A stretch of 64,000 nt of DNA from Sphingosinithalassobacter sp. CS137 (GTDB lineage Bacteria; Pseudomonadota; Alphaproteobacteria; Sphingomonadales; Sphingomonadaceae): positions 2,820,501 through 2,884,500 of the forward strand of contig NZ_CP060494.1 of NCBI RefSeq assembly GCF_014334115.1, written 5' to 3'. Every line of letters starts with the position of its first letter. Position 1 is the stretch's first letter. The notes below the pieces were generated by a model that worked only from the letters and a program-made list of their open reading frames with translations, had not been told where the DNA came from and did no database searches. A program made the position numbers and the translations under genes. Of the stretch, positions 38,106 through 46,964 are shown one piece after another.

Positions 38106-38693
38106 CTACACTTTCGCCAGCCATTTCCGGCCGGCGGTTTCGAACGCTTCGAACACGTCGAGCGCTGCATCCACGGCGGTACTCAAGGCATGCGGCTCGT
38201 ACAGGACCGCGTCGAGCTTGGAAAGCAATTTAGGCCAGTTTCCGCGGGCTTGATCCGCATCAAGATAGCGACGGGGAAAGCCGGTGGCGAGTTGGCGCGC
38301 GAGGAAGCGGCCGCCCAGGCGCGAGCCTTCGAGCACATAGAGCGTGCCGGCGATCGTCGCCTGATCTGCGCCTGCGCCGGTGTCGAGCGGCGGAGTGCCG
38401 CCGGTCCCGAACGGTGCGCCAGGGGCGGGCGGAGCGCCGGCAGGTCCACCGGCGAGTTCCGCCAGATCCGCCTGCAACGCCGCGCCGCGCCTGCGCTCCG
38501 GCCAGTCGGCCGTCACCGATTCGGCGCCTGCGCGGTCCAGCGCCGCTTCGAGCGGAAGCAGGACCTCGGCATGCGCGGCAAGCATCGCCGCATAGTGTGC
38601 GCGATCGGACAGGTCATAGCCCGCGAACACCGCATCGACACGCTCGTGCGCGCCGCGGGTGCGCTCGCGCAGCGCCTTATGGGCGGGGTTCAT
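38106..38693 (-). CDS. bphO: Heme oxygenase (biliverdin-producing)
   Basis: A 195-residue heme oxygenase that opens heme to biliverdin, the chromophore of the neighbouring phytochrome. The proximal heme ligand is H16 in LRERTRGAHERVDAVF, and the distal-helix segment is TIAGTLYVLEGSRLGGRFLA. ATG 38693 overlaps the purB stop by ATGA; the phytochrome gene follows within 4 bp. A proline/glycine insertion near residues 80-105 (PAGAPPAPGAPFGTGGTPPL) is unusual for the family and may be a local loop. Confidence 0.92.
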   Translation of the reverse strand: MNPAHKALRERTRGAHERVDAVFAGYDLSDRAHYAAMLAAHAEVLLPLEAALDRAGAESVTADWPERRRGAALQADLAELAGGPAGAPPAPGAPFGTGGTPPLDTGAGADQATIAGTLYVLEGSRLGGRFLARQLATGFPRRYLDADQARGNWPKLLSKLDAVLYEPHALSTAVDAALDVFEAFETAGRKWLAKV

Positions 38694-40003
38694 GCGCCGA
38701 AGACGCGCTCGAAGATCGTATCCACATGCTCGAAATGATAATCGAGGTCGAAACGTTCCTCGATCTGCGACGGAGTGAGCGCGGCGGTCACTTCGGGATC
38801 GGCCTTGAGCAGTTCGAGCAGCGACTTCTCGCCGTCGCTTTCCCACACCTGCATCGCATTGCGCTGGACGAGGCGATAGGCATCCTCGCGGCTGACGCCC
38901 GCCTGCGTGAGCGCGAGCAGCACGCGCTGCGAATGGACGAGCCCGCCCATGCGATCGAGGTTCTTCCGCATCCGCTCGGGATAGACGACGAGCTTCTCGA
39001 CCACGCCGGTGAGCCGAGCGAGCGCGAAATCGAGCGTGATCGTCGCATCCGGGCCGATGAACCGCTCGACCGACGAGTGGGAGATGTCGCGTTCGTGCCA
39101 GAGCGCGACATTCTCCATCGCGGGCGTGACCGCGCTGCGTACCATCCGGGCCAGGCCGGTGAGATTTTCGGTGAGCACGGGATTGCGCTTGTGCGGCATC
39201 GCCGAGCTGCCCTTCTGGCCGGGCGAGAAATATTCCTCGGCCTCGAGCACTTCGGTGCGCTGCAGGTGGCGCACCTCGGTCGCGAGCCGCTCGATCGAGC
39301 TGGCGATGACGCCGAGCGTCGCAAAGAACATCGCGTGGCGATCGCGCGGGATCACCTGAGTCGAGACCGGCTCGATCGTCAGGCCGAGCTTGTCGGCGAC
39401 ATGCTGCTCCACGCGCGGATCGATGTTGGCGAAGGTGCCGACCGCGCCCGAGATCGCGCAAGTGGCGACGTCCGCGCGCGCGGCGAGCAGCCGTTCGCGG
39501 TTGCGCTGGAACTCGGCATAATAAGTGGCGAGCTTGAGTCCGAAGGTGACCGGCTCGGCATGGATGCCGTGGCTGCGCCCGATCGTCGGGGTCAGCTTAT
39601 GTTCATGTGCTTTCGCCGATAAGGCACTGAGAAGATTGTCGATATCCTCAAGGAGGATGTCGGAGGCACGGGCTAGCTGGACGGCAAGACAGGTGTCGAG
39701 AACGTCCGAGGAGGTCATTCCCTGATGCATGAAGCGCGCCTGATCGCCGACGTTTTCGGCAACCCAGGTGAGGAAGGCGATGACGTCATGTTTGGTCACT
39801 GCCTCGATCGCGTCGATCCGCTCGACATCGATCTTCGGATCGGTGGCCCACCAGTCCCACAGCGCCCTGGCGGCATCGCGCGGCACCACACCCAGTTCCG
39901 CCAGCGCATCGGTGGCATGGGCCTCGATCTCGAACCAGATGCGGTACTTCGCCTCGGGCGCCCAAAGCGCGGTCATGGCCGGGCGGGCATAGCGGGGGAC
40001 CAT
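38690..40003 (-). CDS. purB: Adenylosuccinate lyase
   Basis: A 437-residue fumarase-superfamily lyase that acts twice in purine synthesis (SAICAR to AICAR, and adenylosuccinate to AMP). The signature GSSAMPHKRNPVLTEN is present, along with TSSDVLDTCLAVQL and TIGRSHGIHAEP earlier. Its stop overlaps the heme oxygenase start as ATGA, placing a housekeeping purine gene at the head of a light-sensing operon. Promoter expected in 40004-40208. Confidence 0.98.
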   Translation of the reverse strand: MVPRYARPAMTALWAPEAKYRIWFEIEAHATDALAELGVVPRDAARALWDWWATDPKIDVERIDAIEAVTKHDVIAFLTWVAENVGDQARFMHQGMTSSDVLDTCLAVQLARASDILLEDIDNLLSALSAKAHEHKLTPTIGRSHGIHAEPVTFGLKLATYYAEFQRNRERLLAARADVATCAISGAVGTFANIDPRVEQHVADKLGLTIEPVSTQVIPRDRHAMFFATLGVIASSIERLATEVRHLQRTEVLEAEEYFSPGQKGSSAMPHKRNPVLTENLTGLARMVRSAVTPAMENVALWHERDISHSSVERFIGPDATITLDFALARLTGVVEKLVVYPERMRKNLDRMGGLVHSQRVLLALTQAGVSREDAYRLVQRNAMQVWESDGEKSLLELLKADPEVTAALTPSQIEERFDLDYHFEHVDTIFERVFGA

Positions 40004-40208
40004 CGAAACCTCTTCGGATGTGCGGGCAACTGGTCGCAGCCAGGGAACCGAACTGCGATGAGCCGAGCCCTAGCAGGGACGAATCGCCCCCGCAACGGGT
40101 TGAAAATGGAACAAGCTGACGGGACGATATGTTGAAGCGCCGATTATCCTAGCGCAGTCTCAAGTAGTTTTCAAGTCGAATGGTTGATTAATAGGAGTAT
40201 AGATTTAC

Positions 40209-40697
40209 ATGCTGAAGCAGTTCCTTTTGGCCGGTTCCATGATGATCGCCGGTCCTGCTCTTGCGCAGGACATGGCTGGTCAGGACTCGACTTCGCAGCA
40301 GCAGGCGACGATGGCGGAGACCCCGGCGCAGCAGCAGTCCCCGGCGCAGGATACGCCCGCCACGACTCAACCCCAGAGCCAGCAGTCCGCCGCCGCGGCG
40401 CAGGTCGCGCAGCTCGTCGACAGCGAGTGGGAGCTTTATGACACCAACGCGAACAATGCGCTCGAGCAGAGCGAGTTCGCAGCCTGGATGATCAAGCTGC
40501 GCCAGGCGTCGGACCCGAGCTTCACCGGCACCAGCGAAGAAGCGGTGGCGTGGCTGAACGGCGCGTTCGGCTTCGCCGACAAGGATGAGTCGCAGAGCAT
40601 CAGCAAGGTCGAGATGATCACGCTGCTCACGCCCGCGCCCGCCGAGCAGGCGCCGGCCGAGCAGGGCGCGGAAACCACCGACTCGCCCGCTTCCTAA
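40209..40697 (+). CDS. Exported EF-hand protein
   Basis: A 162-residue protein with a signal peptide (FLLAGSMMIAGPALAQD), a Gln/Pro/Ala/Thr-rich linker, and two candidate EF-hand loops: DTNANNALEQSEFAAWM, ligand pattern D-x-N-x-N with a terminal E, and DKDESQSISKVEMITLL, D-x-D-x-S with E. The C-terminal tail is again Pro/Ala-rich. A TAGGAG-type site lies before the ATG. Calcium binding in the periplasm is the likely property; partners unknown. Confidence 0.85.
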   Translation: MLKQFLLAGSMMIAGPALAQDMAGQDSTSQQQATMAETPAQQQSPAQDTPATTQPQSQQSAAAAQVAQLVDSEWELYDTNANNALEQSEFAAWMIKLRQASDPSFTGTSEEAVAWLNGAFGFADKDESQSISKVEMITLLTPAPAEQAPAEQGAETTDSPAS

Positions 40698-40720
40698 GCA
40701 GCGCGAACGGTTACGACAGG

Positions 40721-40752
40721 CGGCCGCCGGGCTTTTGTCCGGCGGCCGTTTT
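40721..40752 (+). terminator. Rho-independent terminator after the EF-hand gene
   Basis: CGGCCGCCGG pairs perfectly with CCGGCGGCCG around an 8-base loop (GCTTTTGT), followed by TTTT. It lies 23 bases past the stop codon and between two convergent genes. Confidence 0.9.
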
Positions 40753-40773
40753 CATGTGCGCCGCCGGTGCGGG

Positions 40774-41457
40774 CTACAGCACACCCATCGCGCGCAGGCT
40801 GGCATGGCCTTGCGTGCCGAGGATGATGTGATCGTGGAGCACGATGCCGAGCCGCTTGCCGGCTTCGGCGACATTGCGGGTGATTTCGATATCGGCGCGG
40901 CTGGGCGAGGGATCGCCCGAGGGGTGATTGTGAACGAGGATGATCGCGGCCGAGCCGAGATCGATCGCGCGGCGGATGACTTCGCGGACGTAGAGCGCGG
41001 CTTCGTCGACCGAGCCTTCGCTCATCAGCTCGTCCCGGATCAGCATGTTTTTCGAATTGAGATGAAGCACCCGCACGCGCTCGATCGCGTGGTGCGCCAT
41101 GTCCGCGCGCAGATAATCGAGCAGCGCCTGCCAGTTGGCGAGCACCGGCCGCTCGGCGACCTGCGCGCGCAGCAGCCGGAGCGCGGCGGCGTGCGCGGCC
41201 TTCAGCGCGGCGGCCGAGGTGTCGCCCATTCCCGGCACGCGCGCCAGCGCCTCGGCATCGGCGGTGAGCAGCCCGGCGATTCCTCCGAATTCGTGCAGCA
41301 GCGCCTTGGCCAGCGGCTTGGTGTCCCGTCGCGGGATCGCCAGCGCGAGCAGATATTCGATCAACTCGTGATCGAGCAGCGCATCGGGCCCACCTTCGAA
41401 CAGCCGCTGGCGCAGGCGCGCGCGGTGGCCGCTATTGTCGGGCGGAGGGGCTTGCAT
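40774..41457 (-). CDS. radC: RadC-family JAMM/MPN-domain protein
   Basis: A 227-residue protein. An N-terminal helix-hairpin-helix-like part (IAGLLTADAEALARVPGMGD) precedes a JAB/MPN domain with the metal motif HNHPSGDPSPSRADIE and the upstream GSVDEA. Start 41457 is preferred to an upstream frame extension (41577) because it fits the family N-terminus. RadC proteins were once linked to DNA repair, but that role is doubtful; the MPN domain suggests a zinc peptidase-like fold. Confidence 0.92.
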   Translation of the reverse strand: MQAPPPDNSGHRARLRQRLFEGGPDALLDHELIEYLLALAIPRRDTKPLAKALLHEFGGIAGLLTADAEALARVPGMGDTSAAALKAAHAAALRLLRAQVAERPVLANWQALLDYLRADMAHHAIERVRVLHLNSKNMLIRDELMSEGSVDEAALYVREVIRRAIDLGSAAIILVHNHPSGDPSPSRADIEITRNVAEAGKRLGIVLHDHIILGTQGHASLRAMGVL

Positions 41458-41558
41458 CGACGGCGATGCTAAGACGGCGGCTGGCGCTGCGCAATCGGGC
41501 TTGCAATAGAGCTCGTTGGGACGGCGCAACGTTCCGGCGTGCGTGGAGTTGTGGCTGA

Positions 41559-44500
41559 GTGACGGACGAGGGCGCAACGAAGCGGCGGGGGTGGCGCAAG
41601 CGGCGGTGGACCGCGAGCGCGCTGCTGGGGCTTCTGCTGTTCGCGCTGCTCGCCATCGGAATCGCCTGGCTCGACCGAGTGCGGATCGCCGACGACTTCA
41701 TCGCGAAGGAGCTTGCCCGGCGGGGCGTGGCCGCGCGCTACACGGTGGAGGAGATCGGCCTCACCCGGCAGCGGCTTACGGATGTGGTGATCGGCGATCC
41801 GGCGCACCCCGATCTGACCGCCGACTGGATCGAAGTGAATACTGCGCTGGGTCTGTTCTCGGGCGCGCGCGTGACCGGCATCCGCGTCGGCACGGCATGG
41901 CTCCGCGCGCGGATCGAGGACGGGCAGGTCTCGCTCGGCGAGATCGACCGGCTGATGCCCGAGCCTTCCGGCAAGCCCTTCGCCTTCCCCGAGCTTCATG
42001 CGGAGCTTGGCGACGTGCGGGTGCGGCTCGAGACGCCGCAGGGGCTGGTCGGGCTCAAGCTGACCGGCAGCGGGCGGCTCGACGACGGCTTTCGCGGGCG
42101 GATCGGCGCAGTGGCGCCGAGGCTGGCGCTTGGCGGCTGCACTGTTCGAGACGTGGCGCTCGCCGGAGCGGTGGCGATCCGCGACGGCGCGCCGGCGCTC
42201 GACGGGCCGCTGCGGGTCGGCGCTGCCGACTGCGGCGACATGCGCGGTGAGACGCTGCGCGCGGATTTGGAGCTGGCGCTCGATGCCCAGCTTTCGGCGT
42301 GGCGCGGCGACGCGCGGCTGACGCTGGCGGCGGCGCAGATGCCGCAGCTCCGGCTCGGCGGGATTTCCGGCACGATCGGCTTCGCAGGCGATGCGGAGCG
42401 TACGGCGGGAAGCGTCGATCTGGCGGCGCGCGGGCTGGCCAGCGCGGCGGCGCGGGCCGCTTCGGTGCGGCTGCGCGGCCGCTATGCGCTGGGCGACACG
42501 ATCGGATTCGACGGAGCGGTGGCGGCCGAGGGCATCGCGCTGGCGCCCGACACCCTCGCGGATATCGCGCAGTTGCAAGCCGCCGGAGACGGAACGCCGG
42601 TCGCGCCGCTGCTCGACCGGCTGGCGCGGGCGCTGGCCGCCGCCGGACGTGCGGCGCAAGGCCAGGCGCAGATCGTGGTGGCGAGCGGCCCCGAGGGCGG
42701 AGCGGTCCGCATCGAATCGCTTTCAATCGACGCGGCGAGCGGAGCCGAGCTGCGGATGACCGGATCGCCTGCGCTGGCCTGGCGTTGGCCCGACGGCGGG
42801 CTGTTGATCGATGGCGTGGTGACCACTGCGGGCGGCGGGCTGCCCGAGGCGCGGATCGCGCTCTCTCAAACGGCCCCGGGCGCGCCGGTGACCGGCGTGG
42901 CGCGGATCGCGCCCTATGCCGCGGGCGGCGCCCGGCTGGCACTGACGCCGGTGGCGTTTCGCGCCGGACCGGACGGGGCGACGCAGATCGAGACCCGCGC
43001 GACGCTGACGGGGCCGCTGCCCGACGGGCGTGTCGAGGGTCTGACGCTGCCGATCGACGCGCGCTGGAGCGGGGGCCGCGTGGCGGTGAATCCCGGGTGC
43101 GTGCCGGCCGGATTCGAGCGACTGCGGCTTTCGAGCCTCACGCTGGCGCGCACACGGCTTGCGCTCTGCCCGCTGGAGGGCGCGCTGGTGACGGTCACTA
43201 ACGGCGCCGTTTCGGGCGGGGCGCGGATCGCACGGCCGCGGCTCTCCGGCGCGATCGGCGGCACTGCGCTGACGCTGGCCGCCGAGGAGGCGCGCTATGC
43301 GCTCGGCGGATCGCGCTTCGCGCTGAGCGACGTCGCCGCCCGGATCGGGGCGGGCGACAGCGTCACGCGGATCGACGCCGAGCGGCTGGACGGGCGCGTC
43401 GGCGGCGGTGCGCTGGGCGGCGGCTTTGCAGGGGTGTCGGGGCAGATCGGGCAGGTGCCGCTGCTGCTCGGCGGCGGGGCCGGCGACTGGCGGCTGGAAG
43501 GAGGGCGGCTGACGCTGGACGGCGGGATCGCCGTCACCGATGCGGCCGAAGCGCCGCGATTCAATCGCCTCGTCAGCGACGATGTGGTGCTGACGCTCGC
43601 CGACAACCGCATCGTCGCGACCGGCACGCTGCACTTGCCCGACGACACCACGCAGGTCGCGGCGCTCGATCTGCGGCACGATCTTTCGAACGGCGCGGGC
43701 GAGGCCGTGCTGACGGTCGACGCGCTGCGGTTCGAGGTCGGCGGTCTCCAGCCCGAAGCGCTCACCCGGCTGACCTATGGCGTGGTCGCCGATGTGGAGG
43801 GCAGCATATCGGGGCGCGGCATCATCCGCTGGAATGGCGAGGGCGTGACGAGCGAGGGAGGCTTCCGCACCCAGGGCGCCGATCTGGCCGCCGCCTTCGG
43901 ATCGGTGAGCGGGCTGACGACCGAGATCCGGTTCGGCGATCTGCTCGGCCTGGCCACTCCGGAGGGCGAGACGCAAACCGCGACGGTGGCGCTCATCAAT
44001 CCGGGTATTCCGGTCGAAGCGGGGACGATCCGCTACCGGCTGCTGGGCGAACAGCGGATCGCGATCGAGGAGGGGCGCTGGCCGTTCGCGGGCGGGACGC
44101 TGGTGCTCGAACCGACGGTGCTCGATTTCGGCCAAAGCGTGCCGCGGCGGATGACCTTCCGGCTGATCGGCGCGGACATCGCCCGCTTCCTGAAGGAAAT
44201 GGAATTCGACAACGTCGCCGCCACCGGCACGTTCGACGGCGTGCTGCCGATGGTGTTCGACGCGCGCGGCGGCCGCATCGTGGATGGCGAGTTGAGCGCG
44301 CGCGACGGCGGCAGCATTGCCTATGTCGGCGAGCTGACGCAGGAAGACCTCGGCTTCTGGGGGAATTATGCTTTCCAGGCGCTGCGCTCGCTGCGGTACC
44401 GCAGCCTCGAACTCGGGATCGAAGGCCCGCTGACCGGCGAGATGGTCACGCGCATCCGCTTCGCGGGCGTGCAGCAGGGGGAGGGTGCGCAGCGCGACAT

Positions 44501-44720
44501 CATCACGCGGCGGCTGGGCAGCCTGCCGATCGTGTTCAACATCGAGATCCGCGCGCCGTTCCGGCAACTCGCAGGCACGGTGCGCGGCTGGTACGACCCT
44601 TCGGTCCTGATCGATCGCAACCTGCCGCGACTGCTGGAAGAGCAGGAGGCGCGGGACGCGAAGGCGCCCGATGATAGCAAACGACCCGTTCAGCCTAAGG
44701 AAAGCGAGACCGTGCCATGA
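41559..44720 (+). CDS. ydbH: YdbH-family intermembrane (AsmA-like) protein
   Basis: A 1053-residue inner-membrane-anchored protein with one N-terminal helix (about residues 20-40, LLGLLLFALLAIGIAWLDRV) and a very long periplasmic beta-rich region. The C-terminal half contains the YdbH-type sequence VLEPTVLDFGQSVPRRMTFR, then GGRIVDGELSARDGGSIAYV. In E. coli, YdbH with YnbE forms a bridge for phospholipid transport to the outer membrane, regulated by YdbL. The GTG at 41559 is the only reasonable start. Here ydbH, ynbE and ydbL overlap in one operon. Confidence 0.9.
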   Translation: MTDEGATKRRGWRKRRWTASALLGLLLFALLAIGIAWLDRVRIADDFIAKELARRGVAARYTVEEIGLTRQRLTDVVIGDPAHPDLTADWIEVNTALGLFSGARVTGIRVGTAWLRARIEDGQVSLGEIDRLMPEPSGKPFAFPELHAELGDVRVRLETPQGLVGLKLTGSGRLDDGFRGRIGAVAPRLALGGCTVRDVALAGAVAIRDGAPALDGPLRVGAADCGDMRGETLRADLELALDAQLSAWRGDARLTLAAAQMPQLRLGGISGTIGFAGDAERTAGSVDLAARGLASAAARAASVRLRGRYALGDTIGFDGAVAAEGIALAPDTLADIAQLQAAGDGTPVAPLLDRLARALAAAGRAAQGQAQIVVASGPEGGAVRIESLSIDAASGAELRMTGSPALAWRWPDGGLLIDGVVTTAGGGLPEARIALSQTAPGAPVTGVARIAPYAAGGARLALTPVAFRAGPDGATQIETRATLTGPLPDGRVEGLTLPIDARWSGGRVAVNPGCVPAGFERLRLSSLTLARTRLALCPLEGALVTVTNGAVSGGARIARPRLSGAIGGTALTLAAEEARYALGGSRFALSDVAARIGAGDSVTRIDAERLDGRVGGGALGGGFAGVSGQIGQVPLLLGGGAGDWRLEGGRLTLDGGIAVTDAAEAPRFNRLVSDDVVLTLADNRIVATGTLHLPDDTTQVAALDLRHDLSNGAGEAVLTVDALRFEVGGLQPEALTRLTYGVVADVEGSISGRGIIRWNGEGVTSEGGFRTQGADLAAAFGSVSGLTTEIRFGDLLGLATPEGETQTATVALINPGIPVEAGTIRYRLLGEQRIAIEEGRWPFAGGTLVLEPTVLDFGQSVPRRMTFRLIGADIARFLKEMEFDNVAATGTFDGVLPMVFDARGGRIVDGELSARDGGSIAYVGELTQEDLGFWGNYAFQALRSLRYRSLELGIEGPLTGEMVTRIRFAGVQQGEGAQRDIITRRLGSLPIVFNIEIRAPFRQLAGTVRGWYDPSVLIDRNLPRLLEEQEARDAKAPDDSKRPVQPKESETVP

Positions 44721-44932
44721 GCGTAACGGAGAAGAATATGGGTGGAAGAGGGTCGGTGATCCGGATGCTGCTGGTTGCGCCCGCGCTGTTGATCGGCGGC
44801 GGCTGCGTCACCATCAATGCTCCAGACAAGCCGATCGTCATCAACCTCAACATCGCGATCACGCAGGAAGTCGTGTATCGTCTCGACAGCAAGGCCCGAT
44901 CGGTGATCGAGGACAACCCGGGGATTTTCTGA
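44717..44932 (+). CDS. ynbE: YnbE-family outer-membrane lipoprotein
   Basis: A 71-residue lipoprotein: a signal with lipobox LIGGGC (near residue 30), then TINAPDKPIVINLNIAITQE and a short tail. YnbE docks on the YdbH C-terminus to complete the transport bridge in E. coli. The ATG overlaps the ydbH stop (ATGA) and its own stop overlaps ydbL (TGATG). An N-terminal stretch of about 14 residues precedes the hydrophobic core; an internal start would shorten it. Confidence 0.9.
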   Translation: MSVTEKNMGGRGSVIRMLLVAPALLIGGGCVTINAPDKPIVINLNIAITQEVVYRLDSKARSVIEDNPGIF

Positions 44933-45309
44933 TGCAATTCGCAGCATCCATCGCACTGGCTCTCGCGCTCGCCGCGCCGGCAGGCGCCGTGGCGTTTCAG
45001 GATCGCGATCCGGCCTATGCCGCGGCGCGCGCGGCGGGGCAGGTGGGCGAGCAGCCCGACGGCTATCTCGGCGTCGTCGGCAGCGGCACGCCCGCGCTGC
45101 GCTCGATGGTCAGCGACATCAACATCCGGCGCAAGGCGGCGTACACGCGCGGCGCGCAGGAGAATGGCTCGACCGTCGAGCAGTTCGCGTTCGTATCGGG
45201 CTGCCGGCTGATCCTGCGTACCGAAGCGGGCGAGAAATATCAGGCGCCCGACGGCACGTGGATGACTCGCGGCAGCGGCCCGCCGGTACGTGATCCGCGC
45301 TGCATCTGA
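44932..45309 (+). CDS. ydbL: YdbL-family periplasmic protein
   Basis: A 125-residue exported protein (DUF1318 type) with signal peptide ALALALAAPAGAVAFQDRDP. The core reads AAGQVGEQPDGYLGVVGSG, then DINIRRKAAYTRGAQENGSTVEQFAF, matching the family. In E. coli, YdbL limits YdbH-YnbE over-assembly. The C-terminal region is somewhat longer than usual (EKYQAPDGTWMTRGSGPPVR). Its ATG overlaps the ynbE stop. Confidence 0.9.
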   Translation: MQFAASIALALALAAPAGAVAFQDRDPAYAAARAAGQVGEQPDGYLGVVGSGTPALRSMVSDINIRRKAAYTRGAQENGSTVEQFAFVSGCRLILRTEAGEKYQAPDGTWMTRGSGPPVRDPRCI

Positions 45310-45476
45310 GGCGTCTGGCCCGCGCGCCGGCGGGCAGCGCCTGTGCGCTTCGGACCCGCACGCGCCGCACGAGTGTTGACTCGCCCGCGCCCCCTTTCTA
45401 AACGGCCCCTGCCTTGGCGGGATCGCTCGCCGTTCTGCGCTTCTTCCCCCAGGATCGATACCAGGAGAAGCCGCGC

Positions 45477-45800
45477 ATGGCGGAGAACGAAACCGGGCAA
45501 GACGATCCCTATGGCGCCGAAGATGCTCGCCTGACGTCGCTTGAAGAGCGGCTGAAACATGCGCAGCACGCGGAGGCGGTCCGGACGGGACGCGCGACGA
45601 AAACGTCTGACGGGGGCTATTCCCAGGGCAACCGCGTCCTCGCCGCTTTGATTGGGTCGCTTGCCGGCAGCGCGCTGGTGGGGTGGGTTCTCGACCGCCT
45701 CCTCGGCACGACGCCCTGGCTCCTGCTCGTGGCGCTGTTCCTCGGAATTGCGGTCGCGTTCAGGAACATCATCAGGATGGCAAGCGAACGCCCGGAGTGA
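45477..45800 (+). CDS. atpI: F0F1 ATP synthase assembly protein AtpI
   Basis: A 107-residue protein. A polar N-terminal half (DDPYGAEDARLTSLEERLKH) is followed by two hydrophobic helices (VLAALIGSLAGSALVGWVLD and PWLLLVALFLGIAVAFRNII), the AtpI pattern. It heads the F0 operon, where the protein helps assemble the c-ring. ATG 45477 is preceded by CCAGGAGAAG. Its stop lies inside a hairpin (45787-45809). Confidence 0.92.
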   Translation: MAENETGQDDPYGAEDARLTSLEERLKHAQHAEAVRTGRATKTSDGGYSQGNRVLAALIGSLAGSALVGWVLDRLLGTTPWLLLVALFLGIAVAFRNIIRMASERPE

Positions 45801-45809
45801 CCGGGCGTT
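45787..45809 (+). terminator. Hairpin overlapping the atpI stop, followed by T residues
   Basis: AACGCCCGG and CCGGGCGTT form a 9-bp perfect stem around AGTGA, which contains the stop codon, and a TTT run follows. It resembles an intrinsic terminator and could act as an attenuator between atpI and atpB. Confidence 0.5.
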
Positions 45810-45833
45810 TGGCATATCAGGGGTTTGAAGCGC

Positions 45834-46622
45834 GTGGCTGAATCGGGTTCCAAAATCGATCCGATGCATCAGTTCCTGATCGAACCGGTGTTCGGCGAAC
45901 ACTGGATCGTTGGCGGATATGATCTTTCCTTCACCAACAGCTCGCTGTGGATGGTGATCACGCTGGTCGTGCTGTGGGGCTTCATGTTCCTCGGCATGAA
46001 GGGCGATCTCGTCCCCGGCCGCTGGCAGGCGGCGGTGGAGAGCTTCACCGGCTTCGTGAAGAACATGCTGCTTTCGAACATCGGGTCCGAGGGCACGAAG
46101 TTCCTCCCCTATGTCTTCTCGCTGTTCATGTTCATCCTGGTGGCGAATATCCTCGGCCTTGCGCCGATCGGGCTGGTTCCCGGGTGGCATCCGTTCACCA
46201 TCACCAGCCATCTGACCGTCACCGGCGTGCTGGCGATCATCAGCTTCGCGCTGGTGCTGATCGTCGGCTTCGGCCGCCACGGCTTTCATTTCTTCAGCCT
46301 GTTCGTGCCGCACGGCACGCCGGTGGTGATGATCCCGCTGATCTTCGTCGTCGAGCTGATGAGCTTTCTGGTGCGCCCCTTCTCGCTGGGCCTGCGACTG
46401 TTCGTCGCGATGACCGCGGGGCACATCCTGCTGAAGGTGCTGGCGAGCTTCGTCATCACCGGCGTCAATTCAGGCGCGGGCTATGCCGCGATCGTCAGCC
46501 TGCCGAGCTTCGCGCTGATGATCGGCATCACGCTGCTCGAGCTGCTGGTCGCCGCGATCCAGGCCTATGTGTTCGCGCTGCTGACGTCGGTGTATCTGAA
46601 CGACGCCGTGAACCTGCACTAA
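45834..46622 (+). CDS. atpB: ATP synthase F0 subunit a
   Basis: A 262-residue integral membrane subunit that forms the proton half-channels. The conserved arginine region is RPFSLGLRLFVAMTAGHILL. Helices are spread over the whole protein, with SSLWMVITLVVLWGFMFLGM first. GTG 45834 is preferred over TTG 45825 because it gives the family start (VAESGSKIDPMHQF). F1 genes are not nearby, matching the split atp operons of alphaproteobacteria. Confidence 0.97.
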   Translation: MAESGSKIDPMHQFLIEPVFGEHWIVGGYDLSFTNSSLWMVITLVVLWGFMFLGMKGDLVPGRWQAAVESFTGFVKNMLLSNIGSEGTKFLPYVFSLFMFILVANILGLAPIGLVPGWHPFTITSHLTVTGVLAIISFALVLIVGFGRHGFHFFSLFVPHGTPVVMIPLIFVVELMSFLVRPFSLGLRLFVAMTAGHILLKVLASFVITGVNSGAGYAAIVSLPSFALMIGITLLELLVAAIQAYVFALLTSVYLNDAVNLH

Positions 46623-46663
46623 GTGTTTCCAACAAGAACGTATCTGCCAAAGGAGTTTGAATA

Positions 46664-46891
46664 ATGGACGCTGAAGCCGCAAAGCTGCTGGGTGCGGGTC
46701 TCGCCGCGATCGGCATGGGCCTCGCCTCGCTGGGCGTGGGCAACGTGTTCGCCAGCTATCTCGAAGGCGCGCTGCGCAATCCGTCGGCCGCCGACAGCCA
46801 GCAGGGCCGCCTGTTCATCGGCTTCGCGGGCGCCGAGCTGCTCGGCCTGCTCGCCTTCGTGACGATGATCATCCTGGTGTTCGTCGCCTAA
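46664..46891 (+). CDS. atpE: ATP synthase F0 subunit c
   Basis: A 75-residue hairpin of two helices. The first is Gly/Ala-rich (LLGAGLAAIGMGLASLGVG) and the polar loop follows (ALRNPSAADSQQ). The proton-binding carboxylate is E58 in FAGAELLGLLAF. AAGGAG lies before the ATG. The ring formed by this subunit rotates with proton flow. Glutamate with no extra sodium ligands evident suggests proton coupling. Confidence 0.98.
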   Translation: MDAEAAKLLGAGLAAIGMGLASLGVGNVFASYLEGALRNPSAADSQQGRLFIGFAGAELLGLLAFVTMIILVFVA

Positions 46892-46964
46892 CCAGCGACC
46901 TTTGCGGCGGCGCGCGGGGCACGGAGCCCGGCCGCCGCCGTGACGACAAAGCTACGGGACGCCG

